A DNA stretch of 64,000 nucleotides. Origin: Xenophilus sp. E41. Its GTDB lineage: Bacteria; Pseudomonadota; Gammaproteobacteria; Burkholderiales; Burkholderiaceae_C. The notes under the pieces are model-generated. The model was not told where the DNA came from, ran no database searches, and worked only from the letters and a program-made list of their open reading frames with translations. The stretch lies in the NCBI RefSeq assembly GCF_003671765.1, contig NZ_QPIB01000005.1, positions 4,528 through 68,527 of the forward strand, read 5' to 3'. Positions within the stretch are counted from its first letter, which is position 1. The number at the start of each line of letters is the position of its first letter. Positions 54,397 to 62,500 of the stretch are shown one piece after another. The translations under genes were made by a program, and so were the position numbers.

Positions 54397-54498
54397 GAAG
54401 GCTCCTTTCGATGAATGAACGGAGCCAGCCCTTGCGGACGATGGCATCCGCAGGGGAAACCGCCTGATGCCGGATGGCGCTGGGCGGGGAGAAAACGC

Positions 54499-54533
54499 GA
54501 GGGACATGGCCTCGAACGAGGCGCATGTCCCTC
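54499..54533 (-). terminator. Long hairpin behind the 130-residue protein gene, possible terminator
   Basis: GAGGGACATG/CATGTCCCTC and the inner GCCTC/GAGGC form a 15-bp stem with one unpaired G and a four-base loop. On the minus strand GCGTTTTCT follows. It lies 45 bp beyond the stop at 54579 and also within the leader of the next gene. Confidence 0.5.
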
Positions 54534-54578
54534 ATGGGGTCCCGTGAACGCAGTGATGAAGGTGTGCCAGGGACCGGC

Positions 54579-54971
54579 TCACCAACCGCTGTAGTTCAGC
54601 AGCAGGTCGGCGATCACCTGGCGACGTTGCAGATCGAGACCATCGAAGTCCGACAGTCCTTGGAAGTGGCAGCGCTTGAGCATGGCACCGCCCTCGCGCG
54701 CGTTGTAGAAGCTGAACATGGCGGACAGGAACATGCGTTCCCCGCTGCTCAGGACGCCGAGTGCGTCGTTGGCACGCAGCATGTCGGGACGCAGATCCCA
54801 CTTGCTCTTTGCCTGGTTCAGGCCTTCGCGCGTGCCGTCGCCAAACCATTGCGGGCCTGCGATCTCGACGCCGCGCTTCCAGACCTCGAAGAAGGCTTGG
54901 GGCGCGGCGGCGAAATGCTGCTCTTCCCGCATGATCTGATCGACGACTTCCTGGGGCAAAAGCTGGTTCAT
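54579..54971 (-). CDS. ICE hypothetical protein, 130 residues
   Basis: This soluble helical protein has VVDQIMREEQHFAAAPQAFF, ALGVLSSGERMFLSAMFSFYN and a tail QRRQVIADLLLNYSGW. TGGAGGAA precedes the ATG and the preceding gene stops 21 bp upstream, so they are cotranscribed. The family is an ICE accessory of unknown role. Confidence 0.6.
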   Translation of the reverse strand: MNQLLPQEVVDQIMREEQHFAAAPQAFFEVWKRGVEIAGPQWFGDGTREGLNQAKSKWDLRPDMLRANDALGVLSSGERMFLSAMFSFYNAREGGAMLKRCHFQGLSDFDGLDLQRRQVIADLLLNYSGW

Positions 54972-54992
54972 GACGTGGTTCCTCCAGTTGGA

Positions 54993-55205
54993 TCAGGGTG
55001 TGGCGAGCTGGGACCAGCCGCCTCTTTCGAGGGCACGTTGAGCCGCGGCATAGCTGCGGAAGTACTGGCAGGATTCCCGCGAAACGGGACCTTCTGTATC
55101 GCGCGTGCCGATGTAGTGGCCGGCGGCGCTATGCAGGATTTCGAGCGGCAGGAACTTGCCGCAATGGATCAAGGCCAACTGGCCGAAAGAGGCTTGCTGG
55201 GACAT
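54993..55205 (-). CDS. Small ICE hypothetical protein, 70 residues
   Basis: The protein starts MSQQASFGQLALIHCGKFLP at an ATG with AAGGAGC upstream; a longer in-frame extension runs through the structured RNA and is rejected. It contains HYIGTRDTEGPVSRESCQYFRS. It is small and soluble and has no recognised domain. The long leader holds a full radC-type RNA. Confidence 0.6.
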   Translation of the reverse strand: MSQQASFGQLALIHCGKFLPLEILHSAAGHYIGTRDTEGPVSRESCQYFRSYAAAQRALERGGWSQLATP

Positions 55206-55278
55206 GGACGGGCTCCTTGGAAAAAGCGGGGCCTCGTCCCTCACGGGATGGCAGCTCCCGCACGCGGTTGAGAAAAAA

Positions 55279-55410
55279 GCATCGGCGTCACGGGTGACGC
55301 GCGTCCGCAGACTCGATGCGATGGCGGACTGGCGGGTAGCGCGGAAAGAATCCGCGGCAGCCTGGAAACTCTGGCTGCTGGCATGGTGCTGACGAATCAG
55401 CGACACATGC
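55279..55410 (-). ncRNA. radC-type structured leader RNA, copy 4
   Basis: The minus strand repeats the architecture of copies 1 and 2: P1 GCTGA/TCAGC, ATGCC linker, P2 GCAGCC/GGCTGC, P3 GCGGA/TCCGC, P4 GCATCG/CGATGC enclosing GCGTCAC/GTGACGC, and the interleaved pairing GTCCGC/GCGGAC. The bases differ in nearly every helix while the pairing stays. It ends 73 bp before the start at 55205. Confidence 0.75.
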
Positions 55411-55485
55411 GGGCAGCTTCATGCGCGAGGCGAGCCGCGTCAGCCGGAAATCGGCATTTGCAACAGCCCCGATTGGCGAACGCGG

Positions 55486-55517
55486 AAAAAAGAAAGCCCC
55501 GCAATAAGTGCGGGGCT
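55486..55517 (-). terminator. Rho-independent terminator behind the 103-residue protein gene
   Basis: A perfect 9-bp stem AGCCCCGCA/TGCGGGGCT with a five-base loop (55495-55517) is followed on the minus strand by TTCTTTTTT. It lies 25 bp beyond the stop at 55543. Confidence 0.9.
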
Positions 55518-55542
55518 GTCAGGAGGATGAGGCGAAACTGGG

Positions 55543-55854
55543 TCAGCGAGGCCTGTCGCCCAGTACATGCTGCTTCCACAGGGCGAATGCCTCGTCCGGT
55601 CCCAGCTCTGCGAGGATGACGATGGGCTGGCCCCGACGGGCACGCAGCGATGCGAAATACGCTGGCCGGTCGGCGATGGCGTTGAGCTTGATGCCCTTTA
55701 GGAACAGCAACTGGCGGGGGCGAACTTTGGTGGTAACGCAGGCATGATTGCGCTTGTTTGGGGCAAAAGGGCCAGCGAAGCGGGCGGACACGGCCAGAAA
55801 ACCGCGACGAACTACTTGTACTTGCCAGGCGAGGCGAACGGGTGACATCAGCAT
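55543..55854 (-). CDS. ICE hypothetical protein, 103 residues
   Basis: The reading frame starts MLMSPVRLAWQVQVVRRGF and contains RPAYFASLRARRGQPIVILAELGPDEAFALWKQ. The strong terminator directly behind it supports a real gene. No family was recognised and no convincing ribosome site is seen, so the start is uncertain. The 150 bp between it and the Cys-pair gene hold nothing recognisable. Confidence 0.5.
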   Translation of the reverse strand: MLMSPVRLAWQVQVVRRGFLAVSARFAGPFAPNKRNHACVTTKVRPRQLLFLKGIKLNAIADRPAYFASLRARRGQPIVILAELGPDEAFALWKQHVLGDRPR

Positions 55855-56006
55855 ATCGCTATGCGGTAAAGAAGACCGTCCTAAAGCTTGCAGGATCCCG
55901 GCATAGCTTCATCATCACCTCTCCGTGACGGCTCATTGGAACGAAAAAGGCCAGCATCGCCGTGATGGACTTTCATAATTGCCAGGTCAACTGGCTTGCG
56001 TGCTGT

Positions 56007-56165
56007 TTATTCACAGCAAGGCATTGCGACGTCGTTGCAGCAATCGCCGCCATCGCAACAGGGCGTTGCAGCAAAAGCGGCGGTGGGCGCTAGCATGAGG
56101 GCCAAGCCGCGGCCGCTCATGCTGGGGGCCGTTCTCTTCAGATTGGTGTCCTGCACCGTGTGCAT
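56007..56165 (-). CDS. Small exported Cys-pair protein of the cad operon
   Basis: This 52-residue reading frame lies 25 bp behind lspA with GGAAA before its ATG. It has a signal-like segment (GRGLALMLAPTAAFA) and a mature part of about 19 residues with three vicinal cysteine pairs: PCCDGGDCC and MPCCE. Six cysteines in so few residues suggest periplasmic binding of a thiophilic metal. It follows cadA and lspA on the same strand, so a role in Cd/Pb handling is inferred. It does not match a family I can name. Confidence 0.6.
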   Translation of the reverse strand: MHTVQDTNLKRTAPSMSGRGLALMLAPTAAFAATPCCDGGDCCNDVAMPCCE

Positions 56166-56190
56166 TGCGAATTTCCGGATCGTCCCAATG

Positions 56191-56691
56191 TCACTGGGAC
56201 TCCTTTGTGGCGGCCGGGTTCTCCACGCTCATGAACGACTGGGCCACCAGCGCGATCGCCCCGCCCACGATGGCCATGTCAGCGATGTTGAAGGCGGGCC
56301 AGTGCCAGCCGTGCAGGTGAAAGTCGATGTAGTCGATAACGTGCCCGCGCGTGGCGCGGTCGAACGCGTTGCCCAATGCGCCGCCCAGAATGAGGCTGTA
56401 CGAAAGGCCTTCCGTTTTGCGCAGCGGCCGGGAGAGCAGCCATGCGAGCCATGCCGATATTGCGAACGCGATCGCCAGAAAAAACCACCGCTGCCAGCCG
56501 CCCGCGCCAGCAAGGAAGCTGAACGCCGCGCCGGGATTGAGAGCGTGAACTAGGTTGAAGAATGACGCCACCTCGTGCGACCAACCCAAGGGAGTTGTCG
56601 CGTCAATGTAGCTCTTAGCTGCCTGATCGCCGGCGAATATAACGATCGCGAGTGAGTACCACTGCGTCTTGCGAAGAGATGGTTCATCCAT
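56191..56691 (-). CDS. lspA: Signal peptidase II (accessory, metal-operon copy)
   Basis: The 166-residue membrane protein has four helices and the two catalytic-aspartate blocks GGALGNAFDR and FNIADMAIV, so it is a complete lipoprotein signal peptidase. LspA copies directly behind cadA are frequent in Cd/Pb resistance clusters of Pseudomonas, Cupriavidus and relatives; PbrC is one example. Their substrate in the pathway is not certain. The start codon lies 3 bp beyond the cadA stop. Confidence 0.9.
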   Translation of the reverse strand: MDEPSLRKTQWYSLAIVIFAGDQAAKSYIDATTPLGWSHEVASFFNLVHALNPGAAFSFLAGAGGWQRWFFLAIAFAISAWLAWLLSRPLRKTEGLSYSLILGGALGNAFDRATRGHVIDYIDFHLHGWHWPAFNIADMAIVGGAIALVAQSFMSVENPAATKESQ

Positions 56692-56694
56692 TGT

Positions 56695-59607
56695 TCATGC
56701 CGCCTTGAACTTCAGGAGGCGCAGCCCATTGACGACAACCAAAAGACTTGCCCCCATGTCAGCGAACACAGCCATCCACATGGTGGCATGCCCTGTGAAC
56801 GTCAACGCAAGGAACACCGCCTTGATGCCAAGGGCCAGAACGATGTTCTGCGTGAGGATCGCCGCAGTGCTACGCGACAGCCGGATGAAGGCGGGGATCT
56901 TGCGCAGGTCGTCGTCCATCAGGGCGACGTCGGCTGTTTCGATCGCGGTGTCGGTGCCGGCCGCGCCCATGGCGAAGCCGATGTCGGCACGGGCGAGCGC
57001 GGGCGAATCGTTGATGCCGTCGCCCACCATGCCCACCTGGCCCTCGCCGCCGACCAGGCTTTCGATGGTCTTGAGCTTGTCTTCGGGCAGTTGGTCACCA
57101 CGGGCTTCAGAGATTCCGACCTGGGCAGCGATGGCCGCGGCCGTGTGCTGGTTGTCCCCCGTCAGCATCAGCGTGCGCACACCCAGCGCCTGCAGGTCGG
57201 CCACCGCCTCACGGCTGGTTTCCTTCACGGTGTCGGCCACTGCAAAAATGCCGAGCACGGTCGCATCGTCCATCAGCAGGATCGCTGTCTTGCCTTGGCG
57301 CTCCAGGGTCTCCAGCCGAGCCTGGAGCGTCGCTTCGCTCAGGCCCAGCTCCTGGGCGAGCCTGTGGTTGCCCATGTGCAACATGCGCCCGGCGACGCGG
57401 CCGCGCACGCCGCGGCCAGGCAGCGCCGCGAAGTCGTCGACCTCGTGCAGCGCGATGCCGTCACGGTTCGCCTTGCGGGCGATGGCCTGAGACACAGGAT
57501 GGTCCGAGCGTGCCGCGAGGCTTGCGGCCCAGGCGGCAACTTCCTGCGCCTCGCCGATCAGCGGCACGAAGTCGGTCTGCTCGGGCTTGCCATGTGTGAG
57601 TGTGCCGGTCTTGTCCAGGGCCAACGCCTTGAGCTTGCGCCCGCCCTCCAGGTAGACGCCACCCTTGATCAGGATGCCGCGTCGGGCGGCAGCGGCCAAG
57701 CCGCTGACGATGGTGACCGGCGTGGAGATGACCAGAGCGCAGGGGCAGGCGATCACCAGCAGTACCAGGGCCTTGTAGACCCAGTCAAACCATGCGCCGC
57801 CGAAGGCGAGCGGCGGCACGACGGCAACCAGCACGGACACCGCGAACACCGCCGGCGTGTAGACGCGGGCGAACTGGTCGACGAAGCGCTGCGTGGGCGC
57901 ACGGCTGCCCTGCGCGGACTCCACGGCATGGATGATGCGCGCGAGCGTCGAGTCGCTGGCGCCTGCGGTCACCTTGTATTCGAAAGAGCCGGTCTCATTG
58001 ATGGTTCCGGCGAAGACCTGGTCACCTTCGGCCTTCTCGACGGGCAGGCTCTCGCCGGTGATGGGCGCCTGGTTGATGGCCGATCGACCCGAGGTGATCA
58101 GGCCGTCCAGTGCGATGCGCTCGCCAGGACGCACGCGGACCACCGCGCCCTTTGCGACCTCCTTGGCCGGCAGCTCTGTCCATGAGCCATCGGCCTGCCG
58201 CACGGTCGCGGTCTCGGGCGCCAAGTCCATCAGCCCCCGAATGGCGTTGCGGGCGCGGTCCAGCGACTTCGCCTCGATCACTTCCGCCAACGCGAACAGG
58301 AACATGACCATGGCGGCCTCCGGCCAGTGGCCGATCGCCATGCCGCCGGTGACCGCGATGGCCATCAGGGCGTTCATGTTCAGGTTGAGGTTCTTCAGCG
58401 CGATCCAGCCCTTCTTGTAGGTGCTGAGGCCGCCGGTGAAGATCGAAACCAGTGCCAGCACGATCACGGCCCAATGATTGCCGTCGTTGACCCAGTACAC
58501 GCCTTCGGCGGCCACCGCCGCAACGCCCGAAACCGCCATCGGCCACCAATTGGTCTTGTGCGCGGCCACCGGGGCATCGCGCGGCTCATCAGTCCTCTGG
58601 ACCTCGGCTTCCATGCCCAGCGATTCGATGGCTTCGACTGCCGGCTTGATCGCGTCGGGTGTGTGCCGAACCGTGAGCGTGCGCTGCATCAGGTTGAAAT
58701 CCATTCCCTGCACGCCCGGCATGCCTTGCAGCTTGCCGCGGATCAGACTTTCCTCGGTCGGACAGTCCATCTTCGCGATGCGAAGTACCGTGGTGGCTGT
58801 CTGCATGTCCTGCCGCGCAGCCTGCATTCCAATGGAAGCAAGCGCCTTCTCGATCGGCGCTGAGGTCGCCAGCGTGTGCTGGACTCCCAGCACACGCTGC
58901 ATCAGATTGAAGTCGAGCGCGGTCACACCCGGCAGCTTGCCCAGCCGGTCGCGGATCAGCGCTTCTTCCGTCGGGCAATCCATGTTCTCGATCCGGTACG
59001 TCACCCGCTCGCCGATCGGCGGCGCGGAAACGGCAGCGGTTGGTTGCTGCTGCAGGGCCGAGGATGGGATCACAGCCGCGGCTTCGATCGGCCCCGTGTG
59101 GCCGAAGGTCTGCTCCTTGGCGCGCATGCCGATCGAGGCCAGGACCTGCTCCATCTGCGCGCGTGCCTGAGCGAGGTGTTTCACCGACAGGGTGCGCTCA
59201 GCGAGGTCGAAGTCGAGGTCCTGAATTCCCTCGACTGCCCCGAGGTGCGAGCGGATGAGTTTCTCCTCGCTCGGGCAGTCCATGTTCTCGATGCGGTAGG
59301 TGGTCGACACGGCGGCGTCTCGGACAGCCTGAGCCTTCATGCCCACCGAATTCAGCGCTTGCTCCAAGGCATCGGCCGAGACTTCGCGGTGCGAAATGGT
59401 CAACAAACGCTGCGGAAGATCGAACAGGAGCCGCTCGACACCGGGCATGCCCTCCAGCGTTCGCCGCACCAGTGCTTCCTCATTGCGGCAATCCATGTTG
59501 CTCACGTGGAAAACGGTGGTTTCAGTGCTGGCCTGCTCACTGGCGCACGCCGTCTGTTGGCCATTGCCGCCGGAGCAGGCGCATGGGCTGGAAGGTTCTT
59601 TGTTCAT
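56695..59607 (-). CDS. cadA: Cd/Zn/Pb P1B-type ATPase with four N-terminal metal domains
   Basis: This 970-residue efflux ATPase carries four heavy-metal domains, each with an (N/K)MDC-xxEE motif (Cys at 40, 111, 211 and 282), after a Cys-rich head (CACSGG). The membrane part has the ion-binding CPC motif (VIACPCALVIS); the soluble part has TGES, DKTGTLT, the HP motif (SDHPVSQ) and GDGINDSPAL. The usual CadA has one or two such domains. The start at 59607 is chosen because upstream ATGs overlap the promoter. The operon continues with lspA. Confidence 0.92.
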   Translation of the reverse strand: MNKEPSSPCACSGGNGQQTACASEQASTETTVFHVSNMDCRNEEALVRRTLEGMPGVERLLFDLPQRLLTISHREVSADALEQALNSVGMKAQAVRDAAVSTTYRIENMDCPSEEKLIRSHLGAVEGIQDLDFDLAERTLSVKHLAQARAQMEQVLASIGMRAKEQTFGHTGPIEAAAVIPSSALQQQPTAAVSAPPIGERVTYRIENMDCPTEEALIRDRLGKLPGVTALDFNLMQRVLGVQHTLATSAPIEKALASIGMQAARQDMQTATTVLRIAKMDCPTEESLIRGKLQGMPGVQGMDFNLMQRTLTVRHTPDAIKPAVEAIESLGMEAEVQRTDEPRDAPVAAHKTNWWPMAVSGVAAVAAEGVYWVNDGNHWAVIVLALVSIFTGGLSTYKKGWIALKNLNLNMNALMAIAVTGGMAIGHWPEAAMVMFLFALAEVIEAKSLDRARNAIRGLMDLAPETATVRQADGSWTELPAKEVAKGAVVRVRPGERIALDGLITSGRSAINQAPITGESLPVEKAEGDQVFAGTINETGSFEYKVTAGASDSTLARIIHAVESAQGSRAPTQRFVDQFARVYTPAVFAVSVLVAVVPPLAFGGAWFDWVYKALVLLVIACPCALVISTPVTIVSGLAAAARRGILIKGGVYLEGGRKLKALALDKTGTLTHGKPEQTDFVPLIGEAQEVAAWAASLAARSDHPVSQAIARKANRDGIALHEVDDFAALPGRGVRGRVAGRMLHMGNHRLAQELGLSEATLQARLETLERQGKTAILLMDDATVLGIFAVADTVKETSREAVADLQALGVRTLMLTGDNQHTAAAIAAQVGISEARGDQLPEDKLKTIESLVGGEGQVGMVGDGINDSPALARADIGFAMGAAGTDTAIETADVALMDDDLRKIPAFIRLSRSTAAILTQNIVLALGIKAVFLALTFTGHATMWMAVFADMGASLLVVVNGLRLLKFKAA

Positions 59608-59647
59608 AGATCGCTCTTCATTGACAAGGTTTTCCCCGGATGCCATC

Positions 59648-59678
59648 ATTAGAAAACCTCTAGTAGATATAGAGTCAA
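59648..59678 (-). promoter_or_regulatory. cadA operator-promoter (CadR-type)
   Basis: On the minus strand TTGACT and TCTAAT are 19 bp apart, with the dyad CTCTA..TAGAG in the spacer. This is the arrangement activated by CadR/PbrR regulators with Cd(II) or Pb(II). The divergent cadR ATG is 20 bp away, so the regulator also controls itself. Confidence 0.85.
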
Positions 59679-59698
59679 GTTTTTTATAGGAAGCAACC

Positions 59699-60097
59699 AT
59701 GATGCGGATCGGTGAACTGGGCAAGAAGGCAGATTGCTTGGTGCAGACCGTGCGCTTTTACGAGTCAGAAGGCTTGCTGCCCGAGCCTGCACGTAGCGAG
59801 GGCAACTTCAGGCTCTATGACGAAGTCCATTTGCAGCGCTTGCTGTTCATCCGCCGCTGCCGGGCGAAGGACATGACGCTGGATGAGATCCGTCAACTGC
59901 TGAACTTACGGGATCGGCCAGAGTTGGGCTGCGGCGAGGTGAACGCGCTGGTCGACGCTCATATCGCGCAAGTGCGGACCAAGATGAAGGAATTGCGCGC
60001 CTTGGAGCGCGAGTTAATGGATCTGCGACGCTCCTGCGATAGCGCCCGAACCTCGCGCGAGTGCGGCATTCTCAACAGCTTGGCCGAGCCCGCCTGA
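59699..60097 (+). CDS. cadR: Cd(II)/Pb(II)-responsive MerR-family regulator
   Basis: The 132-residue protein has a MerR winged helix (RIGELGKKADCLVQTVRFYESEGLLP-type start), the CadR/PbrR block MTLDEIRQLLNLRDRPE, and the three metal-binding cysteines expected for CadR/PbrR (C78, C113 and C122 in this numbering). The C-terminus is short and lacks the His-rich tail of some CadR proteins. It is divergent from cadA. A second ATG directly follows the first, so the true start may be one codon later. Confidence 0.9.
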   Translation: MMRIGELGKKADCLVQTVRFYESEGLLPEPARSEGNFRLYDEVHLQRLLFIRRCRAKDMTLDEIRQLLNLRDRPELGCGEVNALVDAHIAQVRTKMKELRALERELMDLRRSCDSARTSRECGILNSLAEPA

Positions 60098-60489
60098 AGC
60101 TCGAGCGTGTCATCGGTGCTGGAAGTGATCGGGTCCAGTTCTGAGAGCCACGTGCCGCGCTCCATCATGCGAAAGCGCGCGATTCTGACGTTTTGAGACG
60201 GCGTGCGACCGAGGGCGTGGCCCACAGGAGCCAGCGCGAGCCGGACGACCTGCGCGCCGCAATCTCCGCCACCTTACGGGTTCTCCAGGCCAGACCGAGC
60301 ATCGCGGCGTGGCTGCGCAGGTGCAGGTGCAGGCCAAGGTAGCAGTGCGCCACGACGCGGCCCGACTCATGGGCACGCCACGCAACTCGCGATCGCTTCG
60401 CAAGAAGCCGCAAGGCCCGACTCGCGCAAGAATGCGACGTGGGCAAGATCGTATAGCCAGCAGCGCAAGCGTTTGCCGCTGCTGGCCGG

Positions 60490-60848
60490 CTCCGGAAGGG
60501 ATAGACAAGCTGCGGGCCGTAGTCCATTGGAAAGTCCATCTTTCTTGAGTGTCACTCTTTGGCGCCCAGCGTGTGCTTTTGCGACCGGAAAGCGCTGAAC
60601 AAGTGGCCCCCGGGCATCCAGAAATCGCCGTAGTTGACTTGGGCGTCTTCGTGCTCACGCTTGTGATGCCAGCGATGGGCTTCAGCCACCCCGATCAACA
60701 ATCCCAACGGCCCGACCCGGTATCCCAGATTGGAGTGCTGGAAGGCCAGATGCACGACCAAGAAGCCGAGCCATGCGCCGACGGCCAACCACAGCTTGGA
60801 ACGCCGCTACTGGCTCAACGGGGAGTGGAAAGGCCGCCCGCCCTCTAG
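60490..60848 (-). pseudogene. Sterol desaturase/fatty acid hydroxylase remnant, 3' part
   Basis: The minus strand encodes AFQHSNLGYRVGPLG and AEAHRWHHKREHED-QVNYGDFW, the last histidine boxes of the sterol desaturase family, then stops in frame; DFPMDYGPQLVYPFR follows in another frame. The 5' boundary is the CTAG beside the IS element. Even with the IS removed the middle of the gene is missing and a stop interrupts it, so decay came before or alongside the insertion. The region 60098-60489 holds no other recognisable gene. Confidence 0.7.
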
Positions 60849-62172
60849 CAGCCTGTTGAAATTCGCCGCGATGATTACGTCCACTGCTTCTGGCAGCAGC
60901 GGTCGCGCTCGTTTACTTCCCGTTTAGGGCACCAATCGATGGAAATAGTCCGATTTGGCGTGCTCCAGGCGCACCTTCCCCGTCAACGCGCTCATGCCAT
61001 TGAGCCTGTAGCCAGCAGCTTCGGCAGGCGTACCAGGTTGCTTGCCGCCATGGCCAGCTGGAACAGCGCGTCGACACGCTCAAGTCCGCGTTGCTTCACC
61101 TGGCGCAGGCCTGCCGCCGCCTTGAGCCAGCCGAAGTGGGTTTCGATCCAGGCGCGAATCTTCAGGCTCAGACCATAGCCGGCGTGGCGCGTGGTACGGC
61201 CATCGATGGCGCTGCGCCGACCATTGGTGTTCTGCGCAACATGGGGTGTCACGCCGAGGGCACGACAGGCGGCCACGAAGTCTGCCGTGTCGTAAGCCTT
61301 GTCCGCGGCCAAGGTGCGTCGACGGCGACCACCCAGCTTGCTCAGCATCGCCAGCGCGGCTTCGCGTTCGCCATGGCCACCGGCCAGAGTCACATGAGCA
61401 CTGCGCACCAGGCCACTGCGGTGTTCCATCAGCACATGCCCCATGTAACTCAGCTGCGCGCCGGTGTTGTGGCTCTTGCGGTACAGCCGGGCATCCGGAT
61501 CGCTGGTCGAGGCGTGGGTGTCGTTGCTGCGCTTGTGCCCCTTGAAGTCCGGCGGGGCATTGCGCGGGCCGGGGCCCGGGTCGTCTGGCGTATCATCCTT
61601 GGGACGGAAACTCTTCTGAGAGGCCCAGGCTTGCAGCAATGTGCCGTCGACCGAGAAGTGCTCATCCGAGATCAGCCCCTGTTTCTCTGCCAGGCGCACC
61701 ACCTCGCTCAGAAATTCGGTGGCCACGGCCTGGGCATTGAGACGGTCACGGTTCTTCGAGAAGACCGAGTGATCCCACACCGGATCATCGATGGCCAAGC
61801 CGACGAACCAGCGGAACAGCAGGTTGTAGCCCAGTTGCTCCATGAGCATCCGCTCGCTGCGCAGCGAATAGAACAGCTGCAGCAACTGCGCCCGCATCAA
61901 CTTCTCGGGGGCAATCGAGGCGCGGCCGGTGTCGGCATACAAGGTGTCGAACAGGGCGCTCATCCGCTGCAGAGCGGTGTCTGCCAGCTTACGGATGGCG
62001 CGCAGGGGGTGAGTCGCTGGCACGAAGTCATCGAGCTTGGCGACAGTGAACAAGGATTCCTGAGTGATATCGGCGCCACGCATGGAAATCGGGGTTCCCG
62101 GCAGATTGGAGCCGATATCGTAAACCTTACACGGCAAAGTCAGACAGGCCGTAGGCGAATTTCAACAAGCTG
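60849..62172 (-). mobile_element. IS5-family insertion sequence, 1,324 bp
   Basis: Inverted repeats of about 19 bp, CAGC(C/T)TGTTGAAATTCGCC, bound the element, which is flanked by the direct repeat CTAG (60845-60848 and 62173-62176), a target site usual for IS5-group elements. It encodes one transposase. It splits the desaturase pseudogene. Confidence 0.85.
60992..62083 (-). CDS. IS5-family DDE transposase
   Basis: The 363-residue protein starts MRGADITQESLFTVAKLDDFVP and contains the DUF772-type N-terminal domain (LYADTGR, LLQLFYSLRSERMLMEQL) and the DDE catalytic positions SVDGTLLQAW (D), ADKAYDTADF (D) and ETHFGWLK (E). The frame is intact, so the element may be active. An in-frame ATG 18 codons upstream (62137) is possible; neither start has a strong ribosome site. 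Confidence 0.85.
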   Translation of the reverse strand: MRGADITQESLFTVAKLDDFVPATHPLRAIRKLADTALQRMSALFDTLYADTGRASIAPEKLMRAQLLQLFYSLRSERMLMEQLGYNLLFRWFVGLAIDDPVWDHSVFSKNRDRLNAQAVATEFLSEVVRLAEKQGLISDEHFSVDGTLLQAWASQKSFRPKDDTPDDPGPGPRNAPPDFKGHKRSNDTHASTSDPDARLYRKSHNTGAQLSYMGHVLMEHRSGLVRSAHVTLAGGHGEREAALAMLSKLGGRRRRTLAADKAYDTADFVAACRALGVTPHVAQNTNGRRSAIDGRTTRHAGYGLSLKIRAWIETHFGWLKAAAGLRQVKQRGLERVDALFQLAMAASNLVRLPKLLATGSMA

Positions 62173-62343
62173 CTAGCAAGGCGGCACAAGCGAGCGCGAC
62201 GATCACTGTGAGTAGCTCCGTCGGAAAAGACGGCCGGCCGGTCGCGAGCTCGCCGAAGAGCACAACCGCAGTGGCGCCACGGATCAGTGGATAGCAGCCA
62301 TACCGGATGACAGTCGCAATGAAGGGGGCGCATTGGTGCTCAT
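62173..62343 (-). pseudogene. Sterol desaturase/fatty acid hydroxylase remnant, 5' part
   Basis: The ATG at 62343, with TTTAGGACAG upstream, opens MSTNAPPFIATVIRYGCYP, IRGATAVVLFGELATG and VIVALACAALL up to the IS. After removal of the IS and one CTAG the frame continues LLEGGRPFHS and then meets a stop. This is the N-terminal membrane segment of the same gene as at 60490. A MerR-type metal promoter precedes it. Confidence 0.65.
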
Positions 62344-62370
62344 CTGTTCTGTCCTAAAGCTCTGACTGGA

Positions 62371-62401
62371 TTGGAAAACCTTCTAGCTACGGTAGAGTCA
62401 A
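62371..62401 (-). promoter_or_regulatory. MerR-type promoter before the desaturase pseudogene
   Basis: On the minus strand TTGACT and TTCCAA are 19 bp apart. The spacer starts CTCTACCGTAGCTAGAAGG, sharing the CTCTA..TAGA half sites with the cadA operator, so CadR or a relative probably binds. The gene it served is now broken. Confidence 0.55.
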
Positions 62402-62445
62402 GGGCGTCCGGGAAGACCCTGTGGCAAGTTCGTTGCATCTGCGCC

Positions 62446-62476
62446 TTGACTCTCCAGCCGCTACAGGCTTCAGCAT
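62446..62476 (+). promoter_or_regulatory. Candidate MerR-type promoter of the CDF transporter
   Basis: TTGACT (62446-62451) and CAGCAT (62471-62476) are 19 bp apart, with CTCCAGCCGCTACAGG in the spacer. The spacing and -35 match metal-controlled promoters; the -10 is poor. It lies 24 bp before the ATG of the transporter. Confidence 0.5.
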
Positions 62477-62500
62477 CCATCGATTTGGAAGGAACAATGC

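Noticed and set aside
60110..60658. A 182-codon minus-strand frame behind cadR
   Set aside because: It has no domain and crosses the frame-shifted desaturase remnant; real homology is split between two other frames.
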